Origin: a virus
Strand: one strand, 5' to 3'
Virus record (IMG/VR): IMGVR_UViG_3300026484_000236
Location: 62,001 to 126,000 of that record
Length of the DNA: 64,000 nucleotides
Every line of letters starts with the position of its first letter. The first letter of the stretch is position 1. Positions 53,291-62,259 of the stretch are shown here, one piece after another. The notes below the pieces were generated by a model, which worked only from the letters and a program-made list of their open reading frames with translations, ran no database searches and was not told the DNA's origin. Made by a program: the position numbers and the translations under genes.

Positions 53291-54180
53291 GTTTTATATT
53301 GGATAATAAAGAGGATCTTATAAAAAAAACAACATTGGCGTTACCAATAGGAAAACGATTTTATAAAATACTATTGTTAGCTTTTGATACAACTTGTAAT
53401 TTAGATTGTAGTTACTGTTTTGATAAATTTCTTTCTGTACCAAATAATAAAGGTACTTTTACAAACGAACAGCTTTTTAAGATAATAGATAAAGTTTTTT
53501 TAGAGTATTCTAAATCTAAATATGATAATGATGGTTTTTTTATAAGTATTTCATCTGGGGAATATTTTTATAATTTAGAAAAAATTAATAGATTTGAAAT
53601 TATTATTAATTATATGTCTGCTAAATTACATATGTTTAATAATCAAAAAATTCTATTTAAAATATTTTCTAATTTTAGTACATCTGCTTCAAAATTGGAT
53701 ACATTATTCAATTTTTTAAATAGTACAAATTTTAATAATTATGTTATTGATTTTACCTTTCATTTGGAACAATTATCATTAGATTTCTATATTAAAAAAT
53801 TAAAAGAATTAAAACCAGTACTGGATAACAACCCTGGTAAATTTGTATTTCTTTTAATGGTTAATACCTATACCGATAAAGAATTAGAAATATTAATAAA
53901 AATATTAAAAGAATATAATTATGATTATTATTACATATTTAATGTTTTATCTAAAGATGGAATACCTGATTGGATACCAGTTCCCAAATCAAAAATAGAA
54001 AAATTTAAAAAAATGGAAGTTAATATAGAAACTAATTTTATAAATTATAATTATATTAAAAAATTTTATTCTGTTAATAAATTTAAATTTTCTGAAAAAT
54101 ATAATATATTTATTGATAATATAAATGATTATGATAGATGTTTTAAAAATGAACGATTATCGACTAGGAAAAAAATATGA
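53287..54180 (+). CDS. Radical SAM enzyme with altered GGE motif (297 aa)
   Basis: I place the start at 53287 (ATGA overlap with the previous stop, AAGGAATTGCT upstream), not the ATG at 53245. CNLDCSYC at 37-44, but the SAM-contact loop reads ISSGEYF instead of GGEP, and the C-terminal part has only one Cys (RCFKNE). SAM binding may differ and there is no auxiliary cluster. The last codons overlap the next start. Confidence 0.8.
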   Translation: MSFILDNKEDLIKKTTLALPIGKRFYKILLLAFDTTCNLDCSYCFDKFLSVPNNKGTFTNEQLFKIIDKVFLEYSKSKYDNDGFFISISSGEYFYNLEKINRFEIIINYMSAKLHMFNNQKILFKIFSNFSTSASKLDTLFNFLNSTNFNNYVIDFTFHLEQLSLDFYIKKLKELKPVLDNNPGKFVFLLMVNTYTDKELEILIKILKEYNYDYYYIFNVLSKDGIPDWIPVPKSKIEKFKKMEVNIETNFINYNYIKKFYSVNKFKFSEKYNIFIDNINDYDRCFKNERLSTRKKI

Positions 54181-55025
54181 ATTTAAATATAGCAGGAGCT
54201 TTTACATTCGATAAAAAAAAATTATTAATAATTTTTACAAAATTAAAATTATTAAAAAAATTTAATGTTAAAGTATATGATGGCCCAAATAATTGTAAAT
54301 GGAATGGTGGAAGAATAAATAGAAATATTAATATTGATTTATCCGATATTGAATTCTATAATAAATTTAAAATACCTGTTTCATTTACATTTTCAAATGG
54401 AGTTATAGATTTAAAAGATAACGTTGGTTTAGAATTATTAGAATTATTAGATCAATCATCTAAAAAATATAAAATACAAAATGAAATTACTTTAATAAAC
54501 GAAGAGTTGCGATTATTTTTAAAAGATAATTATAATTTTAATTTAAAATATAGTATTACTGGACATGATTTGGAAGCTTATCCAAATTCGTTAACGCAGC
54601 AAAAATATTTCGAGTATTATTCTAATTTAGAGACTAAGTACGATTTAATTGTTCCAAAAATGGAACATATTTTTCAAGATTGGTTTCTTAAATTAAATTT
54701 AGAAAAATATGAAATTATGGTAAATGATACATGTAAACCAAATTGTGAATTTTATTATGAACATTTTAAAGAAATATCTAAGGTAAATTCGAATGGTTTA
54801 AACTCAAAGGATATTGTATTAAAAATTAAAGAGGTTGAAGAATGTTGGTTATCAAATTTTAATCCAGATAATTGTTTAACTTCATGTAAGACTGGAATGG
54901 ATTTGGATAATAAATTAATAACCAAAGCTAAATCACTTGGTTATATAAATTTTAAAATATCTGGTAGAGAAAATAAATTAAATGAGTTAGAGCATGATAT
55001 TTCAAAGTTTAATGAAATTAAATAA
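54177..55025 (+). CDS. Protein of WNGGR family, paralog of 50762 (282 aa)
   Basis: VYDGPNNCKWNGGR near 36-49, FTFSNGVIDLKD, NEITLINEELRLFL, then NDTCKPNCEFYYEHFKEIS and ECWLSNFNPDNCLTSC, with two Cys pairs. The conservation between the copies in the WNGGR and CxxxC regions suggests a shared active or metal site. Starts in the previous gene's stop. A 58-base spacer without a clear promoter separates it from the following radical SAM gene. Confidence 0.6.
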   Translation: MNLNIAGAFTFDKKKLLIIFTKLKLLKKFNVKVYDGPNNCKWNGGRINRNINIDLSDIEFYNKFKIPVSFTFSNGVIDLKDNVGLELLELLDQSSKKYKIQNEITLINEELRLFLKDNYNFNLKYSITGHDLEAYPNSLTQQKYFEYYSNLETKYDLIVPKMEHIFQDWFLKLNLEKYEIMVNDTCKPNCEFYYEHFKEISKVNSNGLNSKDIVLKIKEVEECWLSNFNPDNCLTSCKTGMDLDNKLITKAKSLGYINFKISGRENKLNELEHDISKFNEIK

Positions 55026-55082
55026 ACCCAAAAATTAATATATTTTACTTTATCAAATTATAAATGAAAGGAAATTATTTGT

Positions 55083-55865
55083 ATGGAAATAAATAAACTT
55101 CAAGAGTGGGAAGTAATAAGTCAATGTAATTATAATTGTTTTTATTGTTCTTTACCAAATTATAAAATGGAATTAAACGAAGATATTTTAAAAAAATTTA
55201 TGGATAATATTGACAAAGATTTAGAATTATTTGTATTTGGTGGAGAACCATTTATGCATAAAAAAATTAAATTTATAATAGATTATCTTAATAAAATAAA
55301 ACAACCATTCGTAATTCAAAGTAATATTAGTACTAAAAGTATCGATATTATTAAAAATAATATAAATAACTTTAACCTACAGTGTAGTGTTCATCCAACA
55401 GAAATAACAGAAACCGATTTAATAAATAATCTTATCGAATTAAAAAGGTTAAATGATTTAAAAATACTAAATATGAAACGTATAGATATTATGTATATTG
55501 GAAAAGAATCTATTAGGTATTATAGAATAGTTCAAAAAATTTTTCCAGAAATATGTTATTTATTGCCAATTTCTGGATTTTATAAAAACAATAAAAATTT
55601 ATGTTGTGCTTTAAATAAAGAGTATAATATCATAAGATATAAAAAAATATATTCTTGGATAAAATTTGAAGAAAATTATATACTTGGGGAATCAAAGTTC
55701 AGATCTGAACTTTGGGAAGAACAATGTTCCGGAAAGTTTAGTACCTATGGTAAACCATGTCCATATGATTATGTTCTTTGGGATTCAAAATTAAATAAAT
55801 ATAACTGTTGTTATAGGGAGATTACTAATGGGTACTGTACAAAAAATGGATGTTTCTGGATGTAA
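55083..55865 (+). CDS. Radical SAM enzyme (260 aa)
   Basis: CNYNCFYC at 15-22, FGGEPF at 52-57 followed by MH. C-terminal half has CCALN, QCSGK, PCPYDYV, NCCYRE and YCTKNGC, many Cys, suggesting auxiliary cluster binding. Ends with the run of CFWM, and its last 38 bases overlap the next gene. Paralog of 51637 at the same module position. ATG with AAAGGAAATT upstream. Confidence 0.85.
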   Translation: MEINKLQEWEVISQCNYNCFYCSLPNYKMELNEDILKKFMDNIDKDLELFVFGGEPFMHKKIKFIIDYLNKIKQPFVIQSNISTKSIDIIKNNINNFNLQCSVHPTEITETDLINNLIELKRLNDLKILNMKRIDIMYIGKESIRYYRIVQKIFPEICYLLPISGFYKNNKNLCCALNKEYNIIRYKKIYSWIKFEENYILGESKFRSELWEEQCSGKFSTYGKPCPYDYVLWDSKLNKYNCCYREITNGYCTKNGCFWM

Positions 55866-56679
55866 AGTAATACAATTTTCTTTAAGAATTACCGAACTAT
55901 GCAATAGAGATTGTTCATATTGTCATTATCATTCAAATATAGATTATAATAAAAAGGATATTATGAAAATAATAGATCAGTGTGTATCATATGCTAAAGA
56001 AAAAAATAGAACACCTTTGTTTTATTTTCATGGAGGTGAACCAACATTATCGAAATATTTAATAGACTATTTAAAATATATTAAATATTTAAATTCAAAT
56101 AGTATCATTGAATTACAGACTAATTTCGATAACCCCGATCTTATAATAAGTAGTTTGGATTATATTGATTTATTAAATATAAGCTTTCATTTTGAAATTA
56201 CAAATAATAAAATTATAACATATAAAGATAAATTAAAGTATTTTAAAAATAAGAAATTATTAATTAAATTAAATTATATCGATTTAATGGTAATTAAAAA
56301 TAATATAAAAGATATCATTTTTTTAAGAAAATATTTTAATTTGTTAAATATTCGAACTGAAATTACTTATAACTATTTTCAAAGTGATAGTTTTGAAAAT
56401 TTAGTTAAATCAAAAATAAAATTAACAAAACAAGAAATAGAAAAAAATAAATATTTTGCTGGGGAAATTACAGTACCCGATAATTATTTATGTGATACTT
56501 CCTATTATATTATTATTAATGGAAATGGAGATTTATTTAAATGTAGTTATAGTTTAACTCAGAATGCTCCAACTGGAAATATATTAAATGGGGACAACTT
56601 AAAAGATACAATGAAAAAAAGTTTATGTGAATTTAAAACGTGTGGTTATGAATTAAGCTATTTACAAGATTTTATTTAA
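55828..56679 (+). CDS. Radical SAM/SPASM-type enzyme (283 aa)
   Basis: CNRDCSYC at 25-32, HGGEPT near 71. C-terminal part LCDTSYYIIINGNGDLFKCS, then CEFKTCGY has the SPASM-like INGNGD...C layout. The start has GGAG six bases upstream inside the previous gene. Part of the duplicated set (WNGGR protein, short radical SAM, radical SAM) whose other copy is 50762-53290. Confidence 0.85.
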   Translation: MGTVQKMDVSGCKVIQFSLRITELCNRDCSYCHYHSNIDYNKKDIMKIIDQCVSYAKEKNRTPLFYFHGGEPTLSKYLIDYLKYIKYLNSNSIIELQTNFDNPDLIISSLDYIDLLNISFHFEITNNKIITYKDKLKYFKNKKLLIKLNYIDLMVIKNNIKDIIFLRKYFNLLNIRTEITYNYFQSDSFENLVKSKIKLTKQEIEKNKYFAGEITVPDNYLCDTSYYIIINGNGDLFKCSYSLTQNAPTGNILNGDNLKDTMKKSLCEFKTCGYELSYLQDFI

Positions 56680-56694
56680 ATAAAAGGATATTAT

Positions 56695-57510
56695 ATGAGC
56701 GAAGATATTAGAAAGGTACATAAAAAAAATAGGGAATTGGTTAATAATCTTATAGATAAAATAAATAATCAATTTAAAGATAATAGTTTTGAATTAGTTG
56801 TTAAACTCGATACCTCTTTATCGGATGAAGAAATTCATAAATTAGGTGGTCTTACAATACCCTTACCAATAAATCGAATTGTTTATCATGGTGCTTATAA
56901 ATTACTTGATATAGATACATATAATTTAATTAAGGATAAAGAAAATAATTTTTATATTGATTTAGAATTGTTTACTGAGATACTCAATAGAAAATTTAGA
57001 TATTTTCTATTATTTTATACCGGTGAAAAATTTGATATAAAAAAATTTAATTTGGGAATATTAACTGAATGGAATAAATGCGACAGTTTTAAAATTTATT
57101 TAGAAAAACTTAAAAAATTATTTACCACAGATGCCGATAAATTATTTGAAAATATTTTTTTATCAGATCTTAATTTTTTTAAGTTAGAAGATATTATAGA
57201 AATGTTTAAATATATAACCGAAATACCAGAATCTAATTTAACTTTTGCAACAGATACAATAATTAAAACTAATTACAAATCTGAAATTATAAATGTAGAT
57301 CCATATAATAAAAACCTAGGAAAAATTGATTATTTAAAAGGTTTGAATATAACTAAAAAAATAGAGAAGAATTTAAATAATTGCAAATACACTTTTTTCC
57401 CAAAAAATATATCAATTGACTATGATAATTTATTTTTTTTAAAAAATGAAAATTATTATTTTTTAATGCAACATTTACTTTTCCCAACTTTTCGGGATAG
57501 TACATGCTAG
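56695..57510 (+). CDS. Unknown protein in radical SAM island (271 aa)
   Basis: No CxxxCxxC. N-terminal helix (KVHKKNRELVNNLIDKINNQF), then LGGLTIPLPINRIVYHGAYK and a helical middle; the last residues form a strand-rich segment. It overlaps the following radical SAM gene by 7 bases. It could bind the substrate. Not recognised. Confidence 0.55.
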   Translation: MSEDIRKVHKKNRELVNNLIDKINNQFKDNSFELVVKLDTSLSDEEIHKLGGLTIPLPINRIVYHGAYKLLDIDTYNLIKDKENNFYIDLELFTEILNRKFRYFLLFYTGEKFDIKKFNLGILTEWNKCDSFKIYLEKLKKLFTTDADKLFENIFLSDLNFFKLEDIIEMFKYITEIPESNLTFATDTIIKTNYKSEIINVDPYNKNLGKIDYLKGLNITKKIEKNLNNCKYTFFPKNISIDYDNLFFLKNENYYFLMQHLLFPTFRDSTC

Positions 57511-58454
57511 ATTCCAAAACTTTTCAGGGAATTGATCATAAAATACAAAGATTATATATTCATTGGGATATAACTACAAAATGTAATTATAACTGTAACT
57601 ACTGTTACGCTAAATTAGATTATTCTAAAGAAAATAACTGGCAAAATGAATCTAAAATTAAGGATATAAATAATATTATTACTAGCCTTCGATTTAGTAC
57701 TCTTCCCGTTTTCTTGGGATTGCTTGGTGGAGAACCAACGGAATCTAAAAACTATTTTTATATTTTAGAAGAAATACAAAATAAAATATTACCAAGACAT
57801 AAAGATAATAGATTATATATAACTACTAATCTTAATCAAGATATAACATATTGGGAAAAACATCCTAAAATAAAAAATACTTTTATATTATGTAGTTTTC
57901 ATCCAGAGTATTTCAAAAATTTAACAGAAGAAAGAATAAAATTATTTATCGAAAAATTAGAATATTTAAATAAATATTTTAAAGTAAAAGTTAATATAAT
58001 GTTAGATCCAAAATATGATAATATTACTAACGAATGGTTAAAATATTTACCAAATATTTCTAAAGAAATAATAATACATCCACATATTATTTATCCAGAT
58101 GGAAATCCACACAACGATTTACAAAAATTATATAAAACCTCTTTAAATAAATATCAAGAAATATATAAATATATGGATAAAGAATATGAATATATTATAA
58201 ATGATAAAAAAGAATATCTTAATGATATTGAGGTTTTTTCAAAAAATCTCACTTTTAAAAATTGGTCATGTTATCAAAATAACTATGAAATATCATTTAA
58301 TGGTTTTGTAAGTAGTACTTGTTTTCCTGGAACATTTTCTTTAGAAACTAATTTAATGTATTTTAAAAAAATTAAAAAAATATTACCAAAAAAATGCCCT
58401 CATGATTTTTGCAACTGCGACGGATTATTAAAATGTCAAAAAATATTAAATTAA
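57504..58454 (+). CDS. Radical SAM enzyme (316 aa)
   Basis: CNYNCNYC at 27-34, GLLGGEPT near 76-83, ITTNL, SFHPEYFKN, as in 49087. C-terminal Cys in WSCYQNN, STCFPG, KCPHDFCNCDG and LKCQK suggest at least one auxiliary cluster. The start overlaps the previous gene and the end overlaps the glycosyltransferase gene. The tenth and last radical SAM gene of the main island. Confidence 0.85.
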   Translation: MLDSKTFQGIDHKIQRLYIHWDITTKCNYNCNYCYAKLDYSKENNWQNESKIKDINNIITSLRFSTLPVFLGLLGGEPTESKNYFYILEEIQNKILPRHKDNRLYITTNLNQDITYWEKHPKIKNTFILCSFHPEYFKNLTEERIKLFIEKLEYLNKYFKVKVNIMLDPKYDNITNEWLKYLPNISKEIIIHPHIIYPDGNPHNDLQKLYKTSLNKYQEIYKYMDKEYEYIINDKKEYLNDIEVFSKNLTFKNWSCYQNNYEISFNGFVSSTCFPGTFSLETNLMYFKKIKKILPKKCPHDFCNCDGLLKCQKILN

Positions 58455-59050
58455 GTATATTAATACCAACTCATGATAGACCAGAACAATTACAAAAATG
58501 TTTATTAAGTATTCGTAAAGCAAATATACAAATACCTTATGAAATTATTATTAATTATGACGACGATTCTATTAAGGATATAAATTTTAATAAATATAAA
58601 TTACCAATTACTATTTATAATGCTTCTTTTATTAATTGGGGGCAAGTATATAATTTTTTATATAAAAAATCAAATGGTGAATATATTTATTATTTAGAAG
58701 ATGATGATACTTTATTAACATCATTTGATTTTGAATTAAAAAATGATTATTGTTTTGGATTATATTATCCAAACGCTAGAGAAAATAGTACTTTAAAAAA
58801 TTTTAGAAAATCATTTAAAAAAATATGGAATAAAACACATACAGAACTATTTAATTATTATAATATTCCAGAAAAATTCGATCATTTTCAATTAGGTCAA
58901 ATAATAATTAAAAAAGAAATAATTAAAAAATTTCCAAAGACTGATAATAAATATAACGATTATTATTTATTTTTTAGAAATAGTGGAAGTATTAAATACA
59001 TAAATAAATTATTTTATAAACAAGGGAAGTCCCATTATAATGTCTCATAA
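58433..59050 (+). CDS. Glycosyltransferase family 2 (about 205 aa)
   Basis: KLSILIPTHDRPEQLQKCL at the start of the protein is the GT-A nucleotide-binding strand and helix; YLEDDDTL near residue 85 is the DXD-like metal/sugar site. I use the internal ATG at about 58433, since the upstream in-frame start has no ribosome site; the overlap with the radical SAM gene is then short. It would transfer a sugar from a nucleotide donor. The acceptor is unknown. Confidence 0.8.
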   Translation: MSKNIKLSILIPTHDRPEQLQKCLLSIRKANIQIPYEIIINYDDDSIKDINFNKYKLPITIYNASFINWGQVYNFLYKKSNGEYIYYLEDDDTLLTSFDFELKNDYCFGLYYPNARENSTLKNFRKSFKKIWNKTHTELFNYYNIPEKFDHFQLGQIIIKKEIIKKFPKTDNKYNDYYLFFRNSGSIKYINKLFYKQGKSHYNVS

Positions 59051-59771
59051 AACAACAAAACAATTACTTCAATACAGTATTGATAATAATCTAAAACATA
59101 TACCAAGCGCTCTTAGTCAATTCTCATATCTTAAATACTTATTACCAAAGTTTGATTACAGTACGACGAATATTGTAATTGGTAAGCCTTTTGGTTCACA
59201 AGCTTATTATATGATTTGGAAAGAACTTGGTTTAATTAAAGACCAAAAATTATCTTATGGGGTCAAACACGAAGAGTTAGATTTTATTAATTACAGCGAA
59301 GAAACTCTTGGAAATGCTTTAGGTATAGGAGCAGGTATTGCTTTAGGAAGTCCGGATAAGCTTACTTATGTTAACTTAAGCGACGGTGCTTTACAAATGG
59401 GTCCAACATTAGAAGCTATACAATTTATAGGAAAACATCAATTAAATATGTTAATTACTATCGATTTCAATGGTATGCAATTAACGGATTCTCTTCAAAA
59501 CGTTTCTGGTATTAATTGTTTTAATATAGAAGATATGTTTAAAATGTATAATATAGAAACTCGTTTTTATGATACTAAAGTTTTAAATGATTATGGAATG
59601 AATTTAGTTATAGATAATGTTTTACAAAAGCAAAAAGAAAGTAAAAAACCAGTAGTAATTATTTTTAATACTACTAAAGGTCAAGGCGTTAAAGAAATGG
59701 AAGAAGATCCAGTACTTTGGCATTATAAAGAATTAAAAAATATTGAAGATATAACTATCTTAAATAAATAA
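59040..59771 (+). CDS. Transketolase-like N-terminal (thiamine diphosphate-binding) subunit (243 aa)
   Basis: Contains SDGALQMGPTLEA, then MLITIDFNG (the thiamine/Mg motif, GDG...N in the family), a LGNALGIGAGIAL helix equivalent to the GSLGQGLS region, and KGQGVKEMEEDPVLWH, the C-terminal marker. The His of the usual KGHA loop is replaced (IGKPFGSQAYY). The matching C-terminal half is encoded at 60388, so the enzyme is split, with an epimerase gene between. Such pairs feed unusual sugar synthesis. Starts inside the previous gene. Confidence 0.8.
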   Translation: MSHKTTKQLLQYSIDNNLKHIPSALSQFSYLKYLLPKFDYSTTNIVIGKPFGSQAYYMIWKELGLIKDQKLSYGVKHEELDFINYSEETLGNALGIGAGIALGSPDKLTYVNLSDGALQMGPTLEAIQFIGKHQLNMLITIDFNGMQLTDSLQNVSGINCFNIEDMFKMYNIETRFYDTKVLNDYGMNLVIDNVLQKQKESKKPVVIIFNTTKGQGVKEMEEDPVLWHYKELKNIEDITILNK

Positions 59772-59783
59772 AATGGAGATAAT

Positions 59784-60386
59784 ATGATATTAATAACTGG
59801 AGAAAATGGATATTTGGGAAAAGCTTTTATTAATTATTATAAATATTATTCTGGATTTAATGCTAATTTTATAACTCTTGCCGATTATTTAAAAAATCCT
59901 TGTCCAACAAAACTTACAAAAATCATACATACTGCTGGAGTATCGGATAAAGAAGATTTTAAAAATGTTAAAAAAACTACAAATTCAATGATATTATTAA
60001 CTCAGCAATTAGTGGATTTAGCGGAACAAAATAATTTAGAATTTATATTCTTTAGCTCAGAAGCTGCTACCAATGATTTAGATATATATGGTACTTATAA
60101 AAGAGCTATGGAATTTTATATAAAAGCTTTTTTAAAAAATTATAAATTATTAAGAATACCAAGAATTTATTCAGCCGATAGAAAAAAGGGTTTAATTAAA
60201 CAACTAAGAAATAACGAAGTTCCAGAAAAAGATTATGAAAAAGAAATTGAATTTTTAGATTTAGATAATTTAATACCTCAGTTATATCATTATATATTTA
60301 AAGAAACTTCTAATAGAGTTTATTATTTTAAAAATTTAGAAACTAAAACCATTCGAAAAATAAAGGAAAGATATTTAAAGGATTAA
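59784..60386 (+). CDS. NAD(P)-dependent sugar epimerase/reductase, SDR type (200 aa)
   Basis: GENGYLG near residues 6-12 is the NAD-binding glycine motif; IHTAGVSD, FFSSEAATND and YGTYK (YxxxK) follow, with FRIPRIYSADR-type sequence LRIPRIYSADRK near 127. At 200 residues it is shorter than typical (about 300), missing part of the C-terminal substrate domain. It lies between the two transketolase halves and probably acts on the same sugar. Confidence 0.75.
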   Translation: MILITGENGYLGKAFINYYKYYSGFNANFITLADYLKNPCPTKLTKIIHTAGVSDKEDFKNVKKTTNSMILLTQQLVDLAEQNNLEFIFFSSEAATNDLDIYGTYKRAMEFYIKAFLKNYKLLRIPRIYSADRKKGLIKQLRNNEVPEKDYEKEIEFLDLDNLIPQLYHYIFKETSNRVYYFKNLETKTIRKIKERYLKD

Positions 60387-60387
60387 T

Positions 60388-60846
60388 ATGCGTAAATTAA
60401 TGGCAGCTTATTTAAAAAAAGAAGAATACTTATTACATGCTGATATGTTTAATACTAAAAACTTTCCAACAAAAGCCAAGGTAATTAATATTGGTCTTGG
60501 CGAAAGTAATTTATTAAATATCACTGGTGGTTTATCTAGTCTTGGTAATACGGTATATATTTATGGAGTTGCTGGTTTTATAATTCATCGATACGAACAA
60601 TTAAAATTTAGTTGCAGAGATTTTGGTTCTAAGAATGGTAAAATAATTATATGTAATGCTGGTAAGTACGGTTATGAAACTTTAGGAGCTGGGCATAAAT
60701 TAGATGATGATTTGGGAATTATGGAATTATCAAATATAGAATATTTTCAACCAGAAACCTTAGAAGATATGAAAAATATTTTAGAAACTTTGGATAAAAA
60801 AGAAAATGGAATATACTATATCCAATTAGGAAAAGATCTTTCTTAA
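60388..60846 (+). CDS. Transketolase-like C-terminal (pyrimidine-binding) subunit (152 aa)
   Basis: NIGLGESNLLNITGGLSSLGNTVYIYGVAGFI resembles the pyrimidine-binding domain (GI.E.nm...A.GLA..G), followed by RYEQLKFSC. It lacks the third, C-terminal domain of full transketolases. Its 2-base spacing from the epimerase gene and the N-terminal subunit upstream argue for a two-part enzyme. A strong bidirectional terminator follows. Confidence 0.75.
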   Translation: MRKLMAAYLKKEEYLLHADMFNTKNFPTKAKVINIGLGESNLLNITGGLSSLGNTVYIYGVAGFIIHRYEQLKFSCRDFGSKNGKIIICNAGKYGYETLGAGHKLDDDLGIMELSNIEYFQPETLEDMKNILETLDKKENGIYYIQLGKDLS

Positions 60847-60907
60847 TTTAACGACAGGAAAAAACTTATAGAAATTAATCTATAAGTTTTTTCCTGTCGT
60901 TAAATTT
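60844..60907. terminator. Bidirectional terminator with mirrored TTTTCCTGTCGTTAAATT
   Basis: A perfect inverted repeat of about 27 bp (60845-60871 and 60880-60906) between convergent genes. Each arm carries CCTGTCGTTAAATT in the direction of outward transcription, so both genes use the same signal. Confidence 0.9.
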
Positions 60908-60910
60908 TGG

Positions 60911-61174
60911 TTAAAATTCTTTTATATCTATATTAATATCTGATTTTCTACGTTTTTTATTAAGACCATTTAGATAATTATTAACTTCATGTTTATCAAT
61001 TTCTAAATCTGTTATATGTTTTTTATCAGTAATTCTTTTTTTACCTTTTAATAATTTTTTATATAAATAAATTAAACCATTTAATAATATTACAGCTAAT
61101 ACAAAAAGTAAAATCATAAAAATTATCATATTTAAATCAATATTAAATATTTCACTATAATTAAAAGAGATCAT
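60911..61174 (-). CDS. Single-pass membrane protein of unknown function (87 aa)
   Basis: One hydrophobic segment near residues 13-36 (LNMIIFMILLFVLAVILLNGLIYLY) and a basic tail (LKGKKRITDKK). Convergent with the transketolase gene; the shared terminator lies 4 bases from its stop. AAGGAGG-like sequence precedes the ATG. Role unknown; not obviously a holin. Confidence 0.65.
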   Translation of the reverse strand: MISFNYSEIFNIDLNMIIFMILLFVLAVILLNGLIYLYKKLLKGKKRITDKKHITDLEIDKHEVNNYLNGLNKKRRKSDINIDIKEF

Positions 61175-61212
61175 TTATCCTCCTCGTTTAATAACTTTTG
61201 AATGTATTTTTG

Positions 61213-62259
61213 TTAGGATTTATTTTTAAAACCATCGCATTTAATATTCCAAGGACATTTGATACATTTTATATCTTTATAGTATTGTGTTTTTCTTTTA
61301 AAAAATAAATCCTTTTTTATTTTATCTAAATTAAATTCATTTTTATTTTCATTTAAAATATCTTCTTTATAGATATAAAAAGGATTCCAATCATTAGTAA
61401 AATAATGATCTAAGTAATTATATAAATACTTATGATACTTTTCAGATAAAAAACAATATTCTAAATATCTTATATTTAATTTAATTTTTTTAAGAATTAT
61501 TCTGTCTAGTACTTCTTCCAAAAGATTAATATTTTCATGAACTATCGACTGCGAACGTTCACCAATTATTTTAGCATCGTCCCATTCGTTAATTGGTAAG
61601 AAATTGATTTCATGAATATTAATTAAATAAAATGAATGTTGATTTAAAAAATCCTCAATTATATCACCCAATTCAAAAATACTTTTATTATTTACTATAA
61701 TATTTAGTCTAGCTTTTACATTACTTGGATGATTATGAATTACTCTAAGATTACTAAATATTTTTTCATATGCTTTATCTAATTTAACTATCTTATCATG
61801 AGTATCTCTAAATCCATGAATACTGAACATAATTTCATCTATTCCTCTATCTATAATACTTCTTATTTCCTCATGATTTAAATAACCATTTGTAATAACC
61901 GAAGTAATTAAGCCTAATGATTTAGCGTAACTAACACATTCTAAAAAATCTGGATGAATAGTACTTTCACCACCACTGAATTCAATACTTTTAAAATTTA
62001 ATTCTTTGGCTTTATTTATTTGAGTAATAATTTCTTCTTTAGGAATAAATTCGTCATTAACCTTAGTTAAATAATAACAATAAGTGCATTTAGCATTACA
62101 TCTAAAACCAGTGTCAATTTTTAAACGAGAACTATATTTGGATTTATAATCACCATATAGTTCTTTTAATTTATTTGAATTTAATCTAGCAATATTACAC
62201 TCTTCTATTTTATTAATAATTCTATTAGATTTTTTATAATCCGGTGCTTCCAAAACCAC
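61213..62259 (-). CDS. Radical SAM enzyme on the minus strand (348 aa)
   Basis: CNAKCTYC at 54-61, SGGESTIH near 95, SVITNGY near 120, and IMFSIHG, a fuller MoaA/SPASM-like domain than in the island. C-terminal C..CPWNIKC near 335-341 is a partial SPASM site. It overlaps the dUTPase gene by 26 bases, so both are co-transcribed. It differs from the plus-strand enzymes and may be independent of them. Substrate unknown. Confidence 0.85.
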   Translation of the reverse strand: MVLEAPDYKKSNRIINKIEECNIARLNSNKLKELYGDYKSKYSSRLKIDTGFRCNAKCTYCYYLTKVNDEFIPKEEIITQINKAKELNFKSIEFSGGESTIHPDFLECVSYAKSLGLITSVITNGYLNHEEIRSIIDRGIDEIMFSIHGFRDTHDKIVKLDKAYEKIFSNLRVIHNHPSNVKARLNIIVNNKSIFELGDIIEDFLNQHSFYLINIHEINFLPINEWDDAKIIGERSQSIVHENINLLEEVLDRIILKKIKLNIRYLEYCFLSEKYHKYLYNYLDHYFTNDWNPFYIYKEDILNENKNEFNLDKIKKDLFFKRKTQYYKDIKCIKCPWNIKCDGFKNKS

